A DNA stretch of 64,000 nucleotides, taken from the NCBI GenBank assembly GCA_900315335.1, contig OMYR01000022.1, positions 30,415 to 94,414 on the forward strand, in the 5' to 3' direction. Origin of the DNA: an uncultured Bacteroidales bacterium (GTDB taxonomy: Bacteria > Bacteroidota > Bacteroidia > Bacteroidales > P3). Positions 37,707-47,123 of this stretch are shown here, piece by piece (positions within the stretch are counted from its first letter, which is position 1; every line of letters begins with the position of its first letter). Made by a program: the position numbers and the translations under genes. The notes below the pieces were generated by a model, which worked only from the letters and a program-made list of their open reading frames with translations, was not told the origin of the DNA and searched no databases.

Positions 37707-38618
37707 ATGTGGCTAAAAAAGAATAAAAGTTTGATATTGCCGATAGCGATGTTGTTGGGTATTGTCGGTTTTCAATGGTTGCACACACTTGTGTTCATTG
37801 TGCCTATAACGGTAAGCATAATGTTCTTCTTGGCGTATTGTGCATTGGATTTTAGACGGCTAAGACTGACGAAGGTAAATTTTATTATGCTTTTGACACA
37901 TGTTATTCTTGTGTTTGTGTTTTATTTTATAGCCTCATGGTTGTTTTCTCCCATTGTGGCAAAGGGAGTATTGTTATGTATAATTGCTCCTGCGGCAGCG
38001 TCGTCGTCTTCAATAGTGATAATTTTGGGAGGAAACAAAGAGGTAAGCATTGTTCATATCATATTGGATAATATGCTTATTTCGTTGCTTGCTCCGTTGG
38101 TATTGTCGTATGTTGAACCGCAAAATGATTTTTCGTATTTTGTTTCGGTGTTGGAGATAATGAAAAAAGTGTTTCCTTTGTTGATTGTACCGTTTATTGC
38201 TGCGGTTTTGTTGAAAAGATTAAGACCAAAAACGGCATTGAAAGTAGCAAAATACAATTGGACATCATTGATTTTTTGGTCTATATTGCTTATTGTTATT
38301 TTCGCAAATACAACCTATACGATAGTCAATGCAGGTAAGGAAAACACTATGGATATTGTTTCAATGTTCGTTGCATCGTTTGTTATGTGTATATTCCAAT
38401 TTGCGATAGGCAGGGTAATAGGAACAAAACTTGGTAGTCCTATTTCGGTTACGCAAGGTCTTTCGCAAAAGAATACAGGTTTGGGCGTTTGGATGGCACA
38501 TACCTATATATCCAATCCGTTGTCGGTGATTTTCTCGGCAGCATACTCTTTGTGGCAAAATCTTCTTAATTCGTGGCAAGTATATATGAAAGAAAAGAAA
38601 AGTAGAACGCAAGCATAA
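37707..38618 (+). CDS. Bile acid:sodium symporter (BASS) family transporter
   Basis: 303 residues from ATG at 37707. A GTG start at 37623 would add a non-hydrophobic tail next to the repeat array. About nine hydrophobic segments are visible, including LLCIIAPAAASSSSIVIILGG in the conserved core and VTQGLSQKNTGLGVWMA near the C-terminus, the second substrate-site motif. BASS members take up bile acids, pantoate or other organic anions with sodium; the substrate is not clear here. It shares a terminator with the convergent TPR gene. Confidence 0.8.
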   Translation: MWLKKNKSLILPIAMLLGIVGFQWLHTLVFIVPITVSIMFFLAYCALDFRRLRLTKVNFIMLLTHVILVFVFYFIASWLFSPIVAKGVLLCIIAPAAASSSSIVIILGGNKEVSIVHIILDNMLISLLAPLVLSYVEPQNDFSYFVSVLEIMKKVFPLLIVPFIAAVLLKRLRPKTALKVAKYNWTSLIFWSILLIVIFANTTYTIVNAGKENTMDIVSMFVASFVMCIFQFAIGRVIGTKLGSPISVTQGLSQKNTGLGVWMAHTYISNPLSVIFSAAYSLWQNLLNSWQVYMKEKKSRTQA

Positions 38619-38634
38619 AAATGTGAAAAATAAA

Positions 38635-38685
38635 TTGCGACAAAGCCTTTATTTGAAATTTATACAAACAAAGGCTTTGTCGCAA
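38635..38685. terminator. Bidirectional terminator between convergent genes
   Basis: TTGCGACAAAGCCTTT (38635-38650) and AAAGGCTTTGTCGCAA (38670-38685) form a 16-bp perfect stem. It lies between the BASS gene and the convergent TPR gene. Confidence 0.8.
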
Positions 38686-38705
38686 TAGGTTTTAGAAACG
38701 TGGGA

Positions 38706-39614
38706 TTACAATTCCTTTAACAGTTGAGTGGCTTCTTCTTTTGCTTGCTCGTCGCAATTGTTTATAATATTCTCATAATATTGGCGGGCTTTGATTTTGT
38801 CGCCTTGTTTTGAGTAGATATTAGCGATATTAAACAAAACAATGGCGTCTTTGGGGTTGATTTTTTCGGCTTTTAAGAAAATCTCCAACGCTTTTGTATA
38901 ATCCGAGCCGAAGAAATAACTGACACCTAAAAAATTCAATGCTTCAACATTATCGGGATAGTATTTCAAAATTGCTTCGGATATATTCCTCATTCTTTTT
39001 GTTTGCAAGGAGAATTGTACGCTGTCTTGCTCAAAATCAAGAGCCTCATACAAATATTCAACATATCCGTATATGGTTTGTAAAAAGAAATCTTTGTCTG
39101 CATTTTCGTTTGGATAAATCCATTTGTTGTCAATGATGTAAGAATAATCGATAGTTTTGATTATTTCAGTCGTAAAATCGTCCCAATCCAAGGCATTATA
39201 TAGCGCATAAATCTTTCCAAAACGCAAATCCAAGCGTTAGGGATATTTTTTAATACCCTCGTTGATGTAGGAAATGCTTTTGTTGAACAATTCTCTATCA
39301 ATATCGCCGGGAGTTAAATATCCTGTTACATTTGTTGTGCTGTCATAAATTGTAAGATACTTGCCGCTTGTCGGTTTTTCGGTGCTAAGTTGCATTGATG
39401 AGGAGTTCGCATCGGCTTTGGCGAAAAAATAATTGAAATTGGCTATGTAATAATCGGCACTTCTGTCATTGCTTTTCTCCCAAAGGTCAAGGATTTCTTT
39501 TTGTCCCGTCGTGTCATTATCACGTAAGGCTTTTGTGAAATCTGCCATATAGTTTTGTGCGTTAAGACTGATAAAAACAAAAGCACTTAATACAAAAAAA
39601 GATATTTTCTTCAT
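38706..39614 (-). pseudogene. Exported TPR protein interrupted by an in-frame TAA
   Basis: Two adjacent open segments are in the same frame and separated by a single TAA at 39237-39239. The upstream part (125 residues, signal peptide ending LNAQ) finishes GIKKYP. The downstream part continues RLDLRFGKIYALYNALDW and carries TPR motifs (ALNFLGVSYFFGSDYTKALEIFLKAEKINP, AIVLFNIANIYSKQGDKIKARQYY). Together they make one protein of about 301 residues of a Bacteroidetes type; a Lys, Gln or Glu codon would be expected at the stop. Reinitiation at TTG 39233 is conceivable. This could be a real nonsense mutation or a sequence error; other genes here use TAA normally as stop. Confidence 0.8.
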
Positions 39615-39646
39615 TACTTTGTTGTTATATGTGAATTAAAACTCTG

Positions 39647-39654
39647 CAAAGGTA
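39647..39654 (-). promoter_or_regulatory. -7 box of the split TPR gene
   Basis: The minus strand reads TACCTTTG, about 33 bases before the start; the -33 is weak. Confidence 0.5.
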
Positions 39655-39661
39655 CGAAAAA

Positions 39662-39700
39662 AACGGTAATATCATTGTTTTTCACTCTGAAATTACCGTT
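39662..39700 (-). terminator. metK terminator
   Basis: AACGGTAAT (39662-39670) pairs with ATTACCGTT (39692-39700). In the minus direction it is followed by a long T run. Confidence 0.8.
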
Positions 39701-39728
39701 TGGTGTGATATTTTGTAACAAAAATTGA

Positions 39729-40991
39729 TTACAACTTAAATTCCGTTTGATAGATATTAAATTCCTTTTTCAAAGTATCGACATAATCCAATTTTTCCCA
39801 AGGATAGAAATCTACTTTCTTGCAAACCTTTTTGCCGTTTTCCATAACTTCAATTTCTTTGGTGTAAGGAGTTCTTCCGAAATGACCGTAGGCAGCGGTA
39901 GGAAAGTAAATAGGATTTTTTAGTCCGAATCTGTTGATGATTGCGTATGGTCGCAAATCGAATATCTCCAATAATTTTTTAGCAATTTCACCTTCGCTCA
40001 TCTTAGTGTGATTAGTACCGAAAGTATCTACATATAAGCCCACAGGTTCTGCAACACCTATGGCATAAGCCACTTGAACCGATACTTCATCGCAAATACC
40101 TGCGGCAACCATATTCTTTGCCATGTGTCGCATAGCATACGCTGCACTTCTATCTACTTTGCTTGGGTCTTTACCGCTAAATGCTCCTCCACCGTGAGAA
40201 CCTTTGCCTCCGTAAGTATCCACAATAATTTTTCTGCCCGTAAGTCCCGTATCTCCATGAGGTCCTCCTATGACAAATTTACCCGTAGGATTGACAAGCA
40301 AACGAAATTCCTTTGCAAACATTTCTTTTATTTCTTTCTTACGTTGCTTGCTCGCAATACGAGGAAGTAATATAAGTCGCATATCTTTTTCAATCTGTTT
40401 CAAAGATACATCTTCGTCATGTTGGGTTGAAATAACTATGGTGTTTAGAGCAATAGGAATATTGTTGTCATCGTATTCCACTGTAACCTGTGCTTTTGAA
40501 TCGGGACGCAAGTATGGCATCAATATTCCTTCTTTTCTTATTTGTGCAAGTTCATATACAATCTGATGAGCCAACACCAATGGCAAAGGCATATAGTCCT
40601 CAGTGTCTTTGCTTGCATAACCAAACATCATTCCTTGGTCGCCTGCCCCTTGTTCCTCAGGCTTTTCTCTATCAACGCCTTGACTAATATCAGGGCTTTG
40701 CTCGTGAATTGACGAAAGCACTCCGCAAGAATCGGCAGAGAATTGATATTCTCCTTTTGTGTAGCCTATTCTTCTTATAACATCGCGAGCAACGGTTTGA
40801 ACATCTACATAACTCTCGCTTTTGACTTCACCGCTTAAAATAACCATACCTGTAGTTACCAATGTTTCGCAAGCAACCCGAGAGTCTGGGTCATTTCTTA
40901 GAAATTCATCTAATAATGCGTCTGAAATTTGATCGGCAATTTTGTCCGGGTGTCCTTCTGACACTGATTCCGATGTGATAAATCTTGACAT
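39729..40991 (-). CDS. metK: S-adenosylmethionine synthetase
   Basis: Makes SAM from methionine and ATP. 420 residues. N-terminal [22 protein letters not shown], the loop [12 protein letters not shown], the P-loop-like [22 protein letters not shown] and [17 protein letters not shown] are all intact. Tetrameric cytoplasmic enzyme. The leader (about 160 bases) begins with a SAM-II-like riboswitch, so feedback control by SAM is likely. Confidence 0.98.
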   Translation of the reverse strand: MSRFITSESVSEGHPDKIADQISDALLDEFLRNDPDSRVACETLVTTGMVILSGEVKSESYVDVQTVARDVIRRIGYTKGEYQFSADSCGVLSSIHEQSPDISQGVDREKPEEQGAGDQGMMFGYASKDTEDYMPLPLVLAHQIVYELAQIRKEGILMPYLRPDSKAQVTVEYDDNNIPIALNTIVISTQHDEDVSLKQIEKDMRLILLPRIASKQRKKEIKEMFAKEFRLLVNPTGKFVIGGPHGDTGLTGRKIIVDTYGGKGSHGGGAFSGKDPSKVDRSAAYAMRHMAKNMVAAGICDEVSVQVAYAIGVAEPVGLYVDTFGTNHTKMSEGEIAKKLLEIFDLRPYAIINRFGLKNPIYFPTAAYGHFGRTPYTKEIEVMENGKKVCKKVDFYPWEKLDYVDTLKKEFNIYQTEFKL

Positions 40992-41093
40992 TTCTTTTAC
41001 TGTTTTTTAATAGTTATTAATTATAAAATCCAGTGGAAATGAATAAGAATTGAAAAATTTACTTCAAATAAACGAATCTTAAAGCAAAGATAA

Positions 41094-41146
41094 CTTGTTT
41101 TAGCATTCTTTTATAGTGGTTGCAATCAATTCAAATCTGTCCACAA
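41094..41146 (-). promoter_or_regulatory. SAM-II-like riboswitch in the metK leader
   Basis: On the minus strand GTGG and CCAC enclose GATTTGAATTGATTGCAA, followed by ATAAAAGAAT and GCTAAAACAAG. This keeps the SAM-II (metA motif) skeleton: the same 18-base spacing from GAUUU to UUGCAA, then a conserved GCUAAAA. The pseudoknot pairing is replaced compatibly (TTG with CAA). It lies at the extreme 5' end of the transcript from the metK promoter, about 100 bases before the start codon. I see no terminator in the leader, so the output mechanism is unclear. Confidence 0.78.
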
Positions 41147-41155
41147 TTCGTGTTG

Positions 41156-41186
41156 CAAAAGTACAACATTATTTCAATATGGCAAT
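41156..41186 (-). promoter_or_regulatory. metK promoter
   Basis: Minus strand: ATTG (41183-41186), a 19-base gap, TACTTTTG (41156-41163). Transcription would start just before the riboswitch. Confidence 0.72.
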
Positions 41187-41369
41187 ATTTTACATGAAAA
41201 TCTTTAATAAATACGCTCTTTCTTTAATATTAGTTATTGTGTTTTTGGTTGAAATAAAGTATTTGAGACTTATATATCAAATGTTTAATAATGAATCGCG
41301 ATAATTTTTTGTAATGATTATTTTTCATAGACAAGAAAAGAAATTTGGCTGCAATCATATCGAAAAAAT
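41187..41369. other. Gene-free stretch upstream of metK
   Basis: About 180 AT-rich bases before array H; nothing recognised beyond the -33 of the metK promoter at its edge. Confidence 0.4.
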
Positions 41370-41474
41370 GATTAGAGACATCAGAAAAATAATGTGAGAG
41401 ATTAATTTATTAATCAATGAAACTAATTTATTAATGTGAGATAGTGATTTTTTGATTTCAAATATTGGTAAAAT
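41370..41474. repeat. 21-bp tandem array H (five units)
   Basis: Units at 41370, 41391, 41412, 41433 and 41454. Three start AATGTGAG or AATCAATG and share TAATTTATT. The variable part is of the GTGAGA type rather than TTAAAC. Confidence 0.85.
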
Positions 41475-41510
41475 TTATAAGGATATTGCTTTTTTGATTG
41501 CATAAAACAA

Positions 41511-41538
41511 CAAATCCGATAGTAACCTATCGGATTTG
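41511..41538 (-). terminator. Terminator of the T9SS gene upstream of metK
   Basis: CAAATCCGATAG (41511-41522) and CTATCGGATTTG (41527-41538): a 12-bp stem, 4-base loop. It lies about 63 bases past the stop codon of the 1226-residue gene. Confidence 0.85.
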
Positions 41539-41601
41539 TCTTGATGTATCAAAATGTTGTTCAATTACCTTGCCACCCCTTTTTTTGATAGCGACAAAGG
41601 T

Positions 41602-44600
41602 TTAATAGTCGCTGTCCAAAACTTCGACTGTGCCGTTAAACTCTACGTTCTTGATAGGTCCTTTTGCAACGAAGTGGTAGAAATAAGTACCCGTAGGCGA
41701 TTTGGTTTTGGCAGGGTCCCAAAACTGATCGGCAGAACGCAAATCTTGAACAAAGTATATCCTCTTGCCATAACGGTTGTAGATTGCCAATTCGTTATCA
41801 GGGTAAGCCTGACCAGTGATTAGGTTATGAATTTCAAATATATCGTTGATGCCGTCTCCGTTAGGAGTAATCACGGTAGGGAAGATGATATTGTCGTTAA
41901 TGATAGTGATAACCTTAGAAATGGTGTCGTGGCACTCATACGTTTTTCCGCTCGGTGCAGTGTTGTAAGAAAATGCGTCAAGGGTTATGGTGTATTCGCC
42001 GGCAACGTTTTCGTTTTCTTGTGCAACCCAAGTGTAATAAGGTTCAAAACCAACCACATTTTCAACGTCCATTGTGTTGTTTTTATTTGTTTGGAACGTC
42101 CAAACAAATTGATTGACGCTATCCACACGAGGCTCTGTCAAATTTACCATATATGCACTTGGATCGGAAGAATATGGATTTTCCGGCTTCCAAGCAAAAT
42201 CGGCAGTTAGTGATGGGAACACGCTTATCGCATTGTCAATATGAAGTTCATCGCTACAACCATACTGGCTTTTTACTTTAAGGTTTAAATCATAAGTTCC
42301 GGCGGGTAGTGTAAAGGTTGGGTTCTCCTCATTGGATTTAAGGTCTCCGACAGTCCATTCGTAAGTTTTTGCTTCGGAGGAAGCAGATAACAATTCAACG
42401 GTGTAAGGTTCGCAACCCTCCATTGGGAATTTTACCGAAGAGAATGAAGCAGCGGCAGCAGGATGAACATTAACTTTTATTGTGTCTTTACCATAGCAAT
42501 ATAGTTTTCCATTGTTGTTGGTTACCATTGCTACGAAAGTTTTCGTACCGAACTCATTGTCTTGCGGAGTGAATGTTATTGTTTGTGTAGTCTCACCTGT
42601 TGGTTCCCAATCGTAACGTGCTGCCCCTGGATTGCCTGCATTCAATGTAACTTGTTCGCCTTCGCAAATTTGCTTGTCCGGACCTAATTTAACGATAGGA
42701 GTTTCCACAACAGAGACCTGTGTCTTCGCAGGCCAAGAACAACCGAAATCGTCTATGACTTGTACATTATATGTAAATACACCTGATTGTGCTACAGGAG
42801 GTGCAACTACTGCACTTGTGGCTTTTGATTGTGTGATAAACGGACCGCCCCAAATAACGGTGTCGATAGGTACTGAATAAGTCCAATCTGTTGCAGGAGA
42901 TAGGTCAATATCTATCCACCAGCCACAAATCCAACCGTTATCGTCTTTCATATTATCCGTTATTCTGATTGTCCATGTTCCGTTCAAAGGACAACCTATA
43001 AGTTTGTCAAATCCGCTCAAATCAACAGTGGTTGCATCGGTATATGCTTGCGTTTGTGTAGTAGAAGACCAGTTGAAAGCAGTGTTTCCTGTAACACCTT
43101 GCTTTGGCGTTTGTAAAAACTGTGAGGTATCACCGCTTGAAGCAATGGAATCCCAATCGTATGAATAAGAAACCGTGCGAACATAATCGTTGTAATGAGC
43201 GTAATAAGTATCATTTTTGAAAGGACGAAATTCTTTTCTATCGCTTCGTACTAATTTGATGGAATCAACAGGAGAACTAAATCCGTCAATAGTTGCAGAA
43301 ATATTACCGCCGACTATATCAATTTGGAATGTTGAACCGTAGCCCAATGTTGTGGCTGTACCGTCCAAATAAGTTGTAAGTTCAAATACGTGATATTCCA
43401 CCGTATCGCCATAATTAGGAGGATAAACTCCGCCATTATCTACGATAGGCATATATTGTGTCATTTGAACGCCTTGTTCATATACATTTGTTTGAGTTGA
43501 TTCTGTGTATATAAATTCTCTACCGGTTGAAGTGGATGCGTAGGTGTCGCCATTTTGGATTGTTATGCTTTGACCGTTTGTATTGTATGCCGTAAAGTTT
43601 CCGTCTGCTGCAAAAATAGTATCTTTACCTTTTGATTTGATTACGGAGTTTTCGTAAATATGTATGGTATCCGCTGGGACGAATGTAGTAACTGTGATTG
43701 TATCTTTCGTACCCCAGAAGTGGGTTGAGTCTATTATGTTATTTACCAAAGGAACTCCTGTAATAGGAACAGTATAGTTACGAACGATGTTAGGTATTCT
43801 GCCACTCAAAACACCTTGTGCATTGGTTAAATATGTATTTGACCAACAATACTGCCAACATTCGCCAGCCTTGTTTTTATTAGTATCCAAGATATTTGTA
43901 TTGTCGGCAGTAGTAGGATCCATAAAAGCGTTTGAAACGGATCCGAGAGGAACACCCATAAAATATCTTTTCTTTCCAGATTTATATTTGTCGTTGTATT
44001 TAAGGGTAACGGATTTGTTGTCAGGACAACGTAACTCTATACCTATGTCGCCGATAGAGGAGTGTTCCATATTGATACAAACATCGGCTATTTCTCTGCC
44101 CTGTGATATTGATGCACCGGCAGAAAAGGAAGAAAATGTTATGGAAGATTCGTAAGAAGCATTACCGCCAGAGGCAGAACCTCCGTCAGGAATGAATTTA
44201 CGAGTGTCAAAATATTCTCTTTCTGCTTGATTTACGTGAAAAGAATCCAAAACAATTGTTGAAGTACCGGAGTAATCAACATTGATAGGCTGTTTATCGC
44301 CCGAACACATATCAGCGATGTTGTTTTCCATTTTTATAGGGTTTTGGGCAATACGTACTCTACCACTCAAAGAGTTTTTACCTACACAACCGCCGTGAGA
44401 AGTATCAGTAATATACAGTCTTAAATCATAACCACTGACTTTTGTCCATTTATGACCTATTGTAGGGTTGTAATAAACTGTATCATATCCTGTGTCGCTA
44501 TCTCCAAAGCCCCAAATATATATACAATTTTGCGGAGTTTGGTGATAGGCTTGGTCGTTATAGCGGAAGTCGGGGGCAGCAGTTAAAACAACACTATCGC

Positions 44601-45282
44601 CCTCACAAATATCGATTGCTTTGAATTTTACAGTATCAATCCTGTAATAAGAAACGTTGCCTTGTTCATCTGTTTTTGTAATATCAAATCCTAAGTTTGG
44701 ATCTTTAACCTCTAATGTGTCAAAGTCAATACCGTCTCTTACAGGACGAGTGCTTTGATTTCCATTGCTGTCGTATTTAGTGAAAGTTGGGGCTAACGCA
44801 ACATACACATCTTGACAAACAGCCTCGCAAGACGTTCTTGCTTTCCACCCTTTGGCAACTTCAAATTTATTACTTCTAAAACGTATCGTCAAACAACCCG
44901 ATGTATCGGTAATAGGGGCAGATATGGATTTGCCTTCCAAATCATTGTTTTGGAAATAATCTTTTTCGTTATCTTGATTTAACGCACGTTCATCTGTAAT
45001 AGATTTTCCATAATAAACAATCAATGTATCCGAAGGATGTACTTCAAACATATCAAACTCTAATTTGATACGGCTGCTTGCTTGTGCAGGGCATATAGTA
45101 GTCCAATAGTCAAAGTTTGTAGCGTAATTACCATTCTTGCTGTTGTCGTAAAATTCACCATCACACATGTATGTAATCTGATTGTGTTTTTCAGCATCAA
45201 GTAGTACTGTCTGAGTTTGCGAACGAACGCCTAACAGTCCCACTATTGTCAGCAATAATCCCAAAACAAATGCTCTTTTCAT
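41602..45282 (-). CDS. Giant T9SS type B cargo with CUB, P-domain and PKD modules
   Basis: 1226 residues. Signal peptide to about residue 20 (VRSQTQ). A CUB-like domain follows (about 35-155: IKLEFDMFEVHPSDTLIVYYG, GCLTIRFRSN). A proprotein-convertase P-domain is split by a large insert: its first half (ADVCINMEHSSIGDIGIELRCP) is near 400 and its end (CPLNGTWTIRITDNMKDDNGW) near 775. PKD-like domains lie near 870-1100. The C-terminus is gliding-type (FPTVITPNGDGINDIFEI, YNRYGKRIYFV, SPTGTYFYHF). It lacks any protease catalytic domain, so a structural or binding role is likely. Monocistronic. Confidence 0.88.
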   Translation of the reverse strand: MKRAFVLGLLLTIVGLLGVRSQTQTVLLDAEKHNQITYMCDGEFYDNSKNGNYATNFDYWTTICPAQASSRIKLEFDMFEVHPSDTLIVYYGKSITDERALNQDNEKDYFQNNDLEGKSISAPITDTSGCLTIRFRSNKFEVAKGWKARTSCEAVCQDVYVALAPTFTKYDSNGNQSTRPVRDGIDFDTLEVKDPNLGFDITKTDEQGNVSYYRIDTVKFKAIDICEGDSVVLTAAPDFRYNDQAYHQTPQNCIYIWGFGDSDTGYDTVYYNPTIGHKWTKVSGYDLRLYITDTSHGGCVGKNSLSGRVRIAQNPIKMENNIADMCSGDKQPINVDYSGTSTIVLDSFHVNQAEREYFDTRKFIPDGGSASGGNASYESSITFSSFSAGASISQGREIADVCINMEHSSIGDIGIELRCPDNKSVTLKYNDKYKSGKKRYFMGVPLGSVSNAFMDPTTADNTNILDTNKNKAGECWQYCWSNTYLTNAQGVLSGRIPNIVRNYTVPITGVPLVNNIIDSTHFWGTKDTITVTTFVPADTIHIYENSVIKSKGKDTIFAADGNFTAYNTNGQSITIQNGDTYASTSTGREFIYTESTQTNVYEQGVQMTQYMPIVDNGGVYPPNYGDTVEYHVFELTTYLDGTATTLGYGSTFQIDIVGGNISATIDGFSSPVDSIKLVRSDRKEFRPFKNDTYYAHYNDYVRTVSYSYDWDSIASSGDTSQFLQTPKQGVTGNTAFNWSSTTQTQAYTDATTVDLSGFDKLIGCPLNGTWTIRITDNMKDDNGWICGWWIDIDLSPATDWTYSVPIDTVIWGGPFITQSKATSAVVAPPVAQSGVFTYNVQVIDDFGCSWPAKTQVSVVETPIVKLGPDKQICEGEQVTLNAGNPGAARYDWEPTGETTQTITFTPQDNEFGTKTFVAMVTNNNGKLYCYGKDTIKVNVHPAAAASFSSVKFPMEGCEPYTVELLSASSEAKTYEWTVGDLKSNEENPTFTLPAGTYDLNLKVKSQYGCSDELHIDNAISVFPSLTADFAWKPENPYSSDPSAYMVNLTEPRVDSVNQFVWTFQTNKNNTMDVENVVGFEPYYTWVAQENENVAGEYTITLDAFSYNTAPSGKTYECHDTISKVITIINDNIIFPTVITPNGDGINDIFEIHNLITGQAYPDNELAIYNRYGKRIYFVQDLRSADQFWDPAKTKSPTGTYFYHFVAKGPIKNVEFNGTVEVLDSDY

Positions 45283-45459
45283 ATTATAGTATATTTATCT
45301 CATTGTTAATAATGAATTAAAGTTTGAAAGGTAAGTTAATTTCTATGCCTTTTTTTGTTTTAATTCATATTTATATTTTGTCGTATTAATCTATTTGTCG
45401 TTTTAATGATTGCTAAATACGTTATATTTATTAATTAAAATTTCAATAGCCAATAACAT

Positions 45460-46497
45460 TTAGTCCTTAAATAGTTCTCCTTGATTATCTTTCTTTGAAG
45501 AAAAATCTTTACCCAAATGTTTATACGCAAGAGAAGTTACTTCCCTGCCTCGCGATGTTCTCATAATAAACCCTTCTTGAATCAAAAACGGTTCATATAC
45601 TTCTTCTATTGTTCCGGCATCTTCTCCGACAGCAGTGGCAATAGTTCCAAGTCCGACAGGACCTCCTTTGAATTTATCTATGATAATGTTCAAAATCCTA
45701 TTATCCATTTCGTCCAAGCCGTTGGCATCTACGTTCAATGCCTTTAATGCCATTTTTGCAATTTGAAGTGTTATGATACCTTCTCCCTTTATTTGGGCAA
45801 AATCCCTTACACGTCTGAGTAATAGGTTGGCAATACGTGGAGTTCCTCTTGAACGTCCCGCAATCTCCAATGCAGCATCGTTGTCTATCGGTGTTTGCAA
45901 TATTCTGCACGAACGTTTGACTATTCCGCAAAGTGTCTGATGGTTGTAATACTGCAATCTACATGTTATTCCGAATCTGCTGCGCAAAGGAGCGGTCAAT
46001 AAACCGCTTCTCGTCGTTGCACCAATCAAAGTAAATGGGTTTAGACCTATCTCGACACTCTTGGCATTTGGGCCACTCTCTATTAAAATATCTATCTTGT
46101 AATCCTCCATTGCAGAATATAAATATTCTTCCACGATAGGCGTCAAGCGATGTATTTCATCAATAAACAATACGTCATTAGGCTCTAAATTTGTCAGTAT
46201 TCCGGCAAGTTCTCCCGGTTTATCCAACACAGGTCCCGAAGTCATTTTAACATTTACGCCTAATTCATTTGCAATGATGTATGAAAGAGTGGTTTTCCCT
46301 AATCCCGGAGGGCCATGCAAAAGCACGTGATCCAATGCCTCGCCTCTGTTCTTGGCTGCTTGTACGAATACGTTTAGGTTTTCTTTTATCTGTTCTTGAC
46401 CTGCGAAATCATCGAAACCGAGAGGACGGAGAGCCTTCTCGTAATCTCTTTCTTGAGAAGAAAGATGTCCGCTGTTCGGGTCAAGATTCTTATTCAT
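45460..46497 (-). CDS. ruvB: Holliday junction branch migration helicase RuvB
   Basis: 345 residues. Walker [10 protein letters not shown] near 62, Walker [10 protein letters not shown] near 112, sensor [18 protein letters not shown], and C-terminal winged helix with [33 protein letters not shown]. It moves Holliday junctions with RuvA, which is not in the window. It follows rlmH by 94 bases on the same strand and has a weak -7 box of its own. Confidence 0.98.
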   Translation of the reverse strand: MNKNLDPNSGHLSSQERDYEKALRPLGFDDFAGQEQIKENLNVFVQAAKNRGEALDHVLLHGPPGLGKTTLSYIIANELGVNVKMTSGPVLDKPGELAGILTNLEPNDVLFIDEIHRLTPIVEEYLYSAMEDYKIDILIESGPNAKSVEIGLNPFTLIGATTRSGLLTAPLRSRFGITCRLQYYNHQTLCGIVKRSCRILQTPIDNDAALEIAGRSRGTPRIANLLLRRVRDFAQIKGEGIITLQIAKMALKALNVDANGLDEMDNRILNIIIDKFKGGPVGLGTIATAVGEDAGTIEEVYEPFLIQEGFIMRTSRGREVTSLAYKHLGKDFSSKKDNQGELFKD

Positions 46498-46525
46498 ACA
46501 AACACATTGTTTTTAATTCAACGTG

Positions 46526-46533
46526 CAAATTTA
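46526..46533 (-). promoter_or_regulatory. Possible -7 box of ruvB
   Basis: Minus-strand TAAATTTG about 30 bases before the start; -33 poor. Confidence 0.38.
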
Positions 46534-46591
46534 GTAAAATTTGTGATAATATTACAGTAAAAGACTTAAATTTTGAAAAAATAAATGGATT

Positions 46592-47086
46592 TTATTCATT
46601 GTGATATGGCTCATTCTTTATAATAGTGAATGCTCTGTACAATTGTTCAGTAAAAAGCAATCTGATCATTTGATGCGAAAAAGTCATTTGAGAAATAGAA
46701 ATTTTGTCTTTGAATTTATCTTTAATATTATCGCTAAAACCGAAAGCACCACCTACGACAAACACCAAATTCTTTAATCCCAAATTCATTTGTTTCTGTA
46801 AATATTCTGCAAAGACTGTACTTTTCATCTCTTTTCCGTGTTCGTCCAAAAGAATGACAAGTGAAGAATTTTTTGCCGTCAATTGATTTTTCTCCAAAAA
46901 GTTTAACAAACACTCACCCTCCAATTCTTTTAGTTGACTGCTGCTTAAATTCTTTACGTTTTTTACATCATTTATAACCTCGATAGAAAAATTTATATAG
47001 TGTTTTAGCCTCGAAAAATATTCATTGACTCCTTCGTCAATAAAGCCTTTAACAGTCTTGCCGATAACTATTAATTTGATATTCAT
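46592..47086 (-). CDS. rlmH: 23S rRNA (pseudouridine1915-N3)-methyltransferase
   Basis: SPOUT-class enzyme modifying helix 69 of 23S rRNA. 164 residues; the C-terminal knot holds LVFVVGGAFGFSDNIKDK and ISQMTFSHQMIRLLFTEQLYRAFTI. N-terminus MNIKLIVIGKT is canonical. It lies 37 bases after the FemAB-like gene, probably in the same transcript. Confidence 0.96.
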   Translation of the reverse strand: MNIKLIVIGKTVKGFIDEGVNEYFSRLKHYINFSIEVINDVKNVKNLSSSQLKELEGECLLNFLEKNQLTAKNSSLVILLDEHGKEMKSTVFAEYLQKQMNLGLKNLVFVVGGAFGFSDNIKDKFKDKISISQMTFSHQMIRLLFTEQLYRAFTIIKNEPYHNE

Positions 47087-47123
47087 ATTTCGTTTATAGT
47101 TTATAATAATTTGTGAAGAAAAA

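Noticed and set aside
41085..41092. Second metK promoter (TATCTTTG within the leader)
   Set aside because: It fits the -7 consensus but has no -33 at the right distance and lies downstream of the riboswitch; kept only as a weak possibility.
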